Made by a program: the position numbers and the translations under genes. From contig CAKKQI010000416.1 of assembly GCA_919901895.1 (NCBI GenBank), forward strand, positions 1-6,359: a stretch of DNA of 6,359 bases, written 5' to 3'. Shown one piece after another: positions 6,263-6,359 of the stretch. Each line of letters begins with the position of its first letter. Positions within the stretch are counted from its first letter, which is position 1. The stretch comes from Candidatus Brocadiaceae bacterium (GTDB lineage Bacteria; Planctomycetota; MHYJ01; JACQXL01; CAKKQI01). Under the pieces are notes generated by a model. The model had not been told where the DNA came from and ran no database searches. It was given only the letters and a program-made list of their open reading frames with translations.

Positions 6263-6359
6263 GTTTTTACCTTTCGTTAATAACAAATATAAACGGATTC
6301 ACACACCATATTCTTCGGAATTTTAGCATTAAAACTTAAAAATTTTTACTGATAAATAA
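6263..6359 (-). promoter_or_regulatory. AT-rich leader of the amidase unit, with ribosome-binding site and palindrome
   Basis: AAAGG at 6270-6274 (minus strand) lies 7 bases before the amidase ATG and decides that start. Farther upstream are a TATATT-like box and a TAAAAT box, neither with a good -35, so I do not call a promoter. A perfect 12-base palindrome, TAAAAATTTTTA, lies at 6337-6348 and could act as an upstream A-tract element. The promoter may also lie beyond the window. Confidence 0.3.

Overview
The window reads as a chromosomal fragment of moderate GC bacterial DNA, probably from an uncultured member of the Planctomycetota or a related lineage. The lineage guess is an inference. 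It rests on the exported alpha/alpha-toroid (squalene-cyclase-like repeat) protein of a type common in planctomycetes, the HEAT-repeat lipoprotein ending in a W..WF tail, the DUF366 gene and the weak or absent Shine-Dalgarno sites of some genes. No tRNA, rRNA, CRISPR array, transposase or phage gene is visible.

Layout. Positions 1-1800 (minus) hold the N-terminal 600 codons of an AMP-forming acetyl-CoA synthetase. It carries an extra N-terminal domain of about 80 residues and is cut by the left edge. Its last ~36 visible codons (positions 1 to about 108) are about 70% GC and no longer resemble acetyl-CoA synthetase, so a breakpoint or assembly chimera is suspected. Positions 1801-1957 are a divergent intergenic region with a promoter facing each way, an imperfect palindrome over one -35 box and four copies of GTAAAAT. 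Positions 1958-2824 (plus) encode a carbon-nitrogen hydrolase closest to beta-ureidopropionase. It converges, with a 3-bp gap, on a four-gene minus-strand unit.

That unit reads right to left: a secreted N-acetylmuramoyl-L-alanine amidase (5207-6262), a HEAT-repeat lipoprotein (4641-5207, overlapping the amidase stop by one base), a DUF366 protein (4023-4619) and an exported alpha/alpha-toroid protein (2828-3997, or from a GTG at 4036). The tight packing suggests one transcript. Three of the four products carry export signals, so the unit looks like a cell-envelope operon with one apparently cytoplasmic protein of unknown function. A perfect 10-bp AT-only inverted repeat sits at the HEAT/DUF366 junction.

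Functionally the left half is small-molecule metabolism (acetate activation; release of an amine or beta-alanine from a carbamoyl compound) and the right half is envelope-related. The points most worth following up are the domain fusion on acetyl-CoA synthetase, the break in that gene at the left edge, the shared control region, and DUF366 inside an envelope operon.
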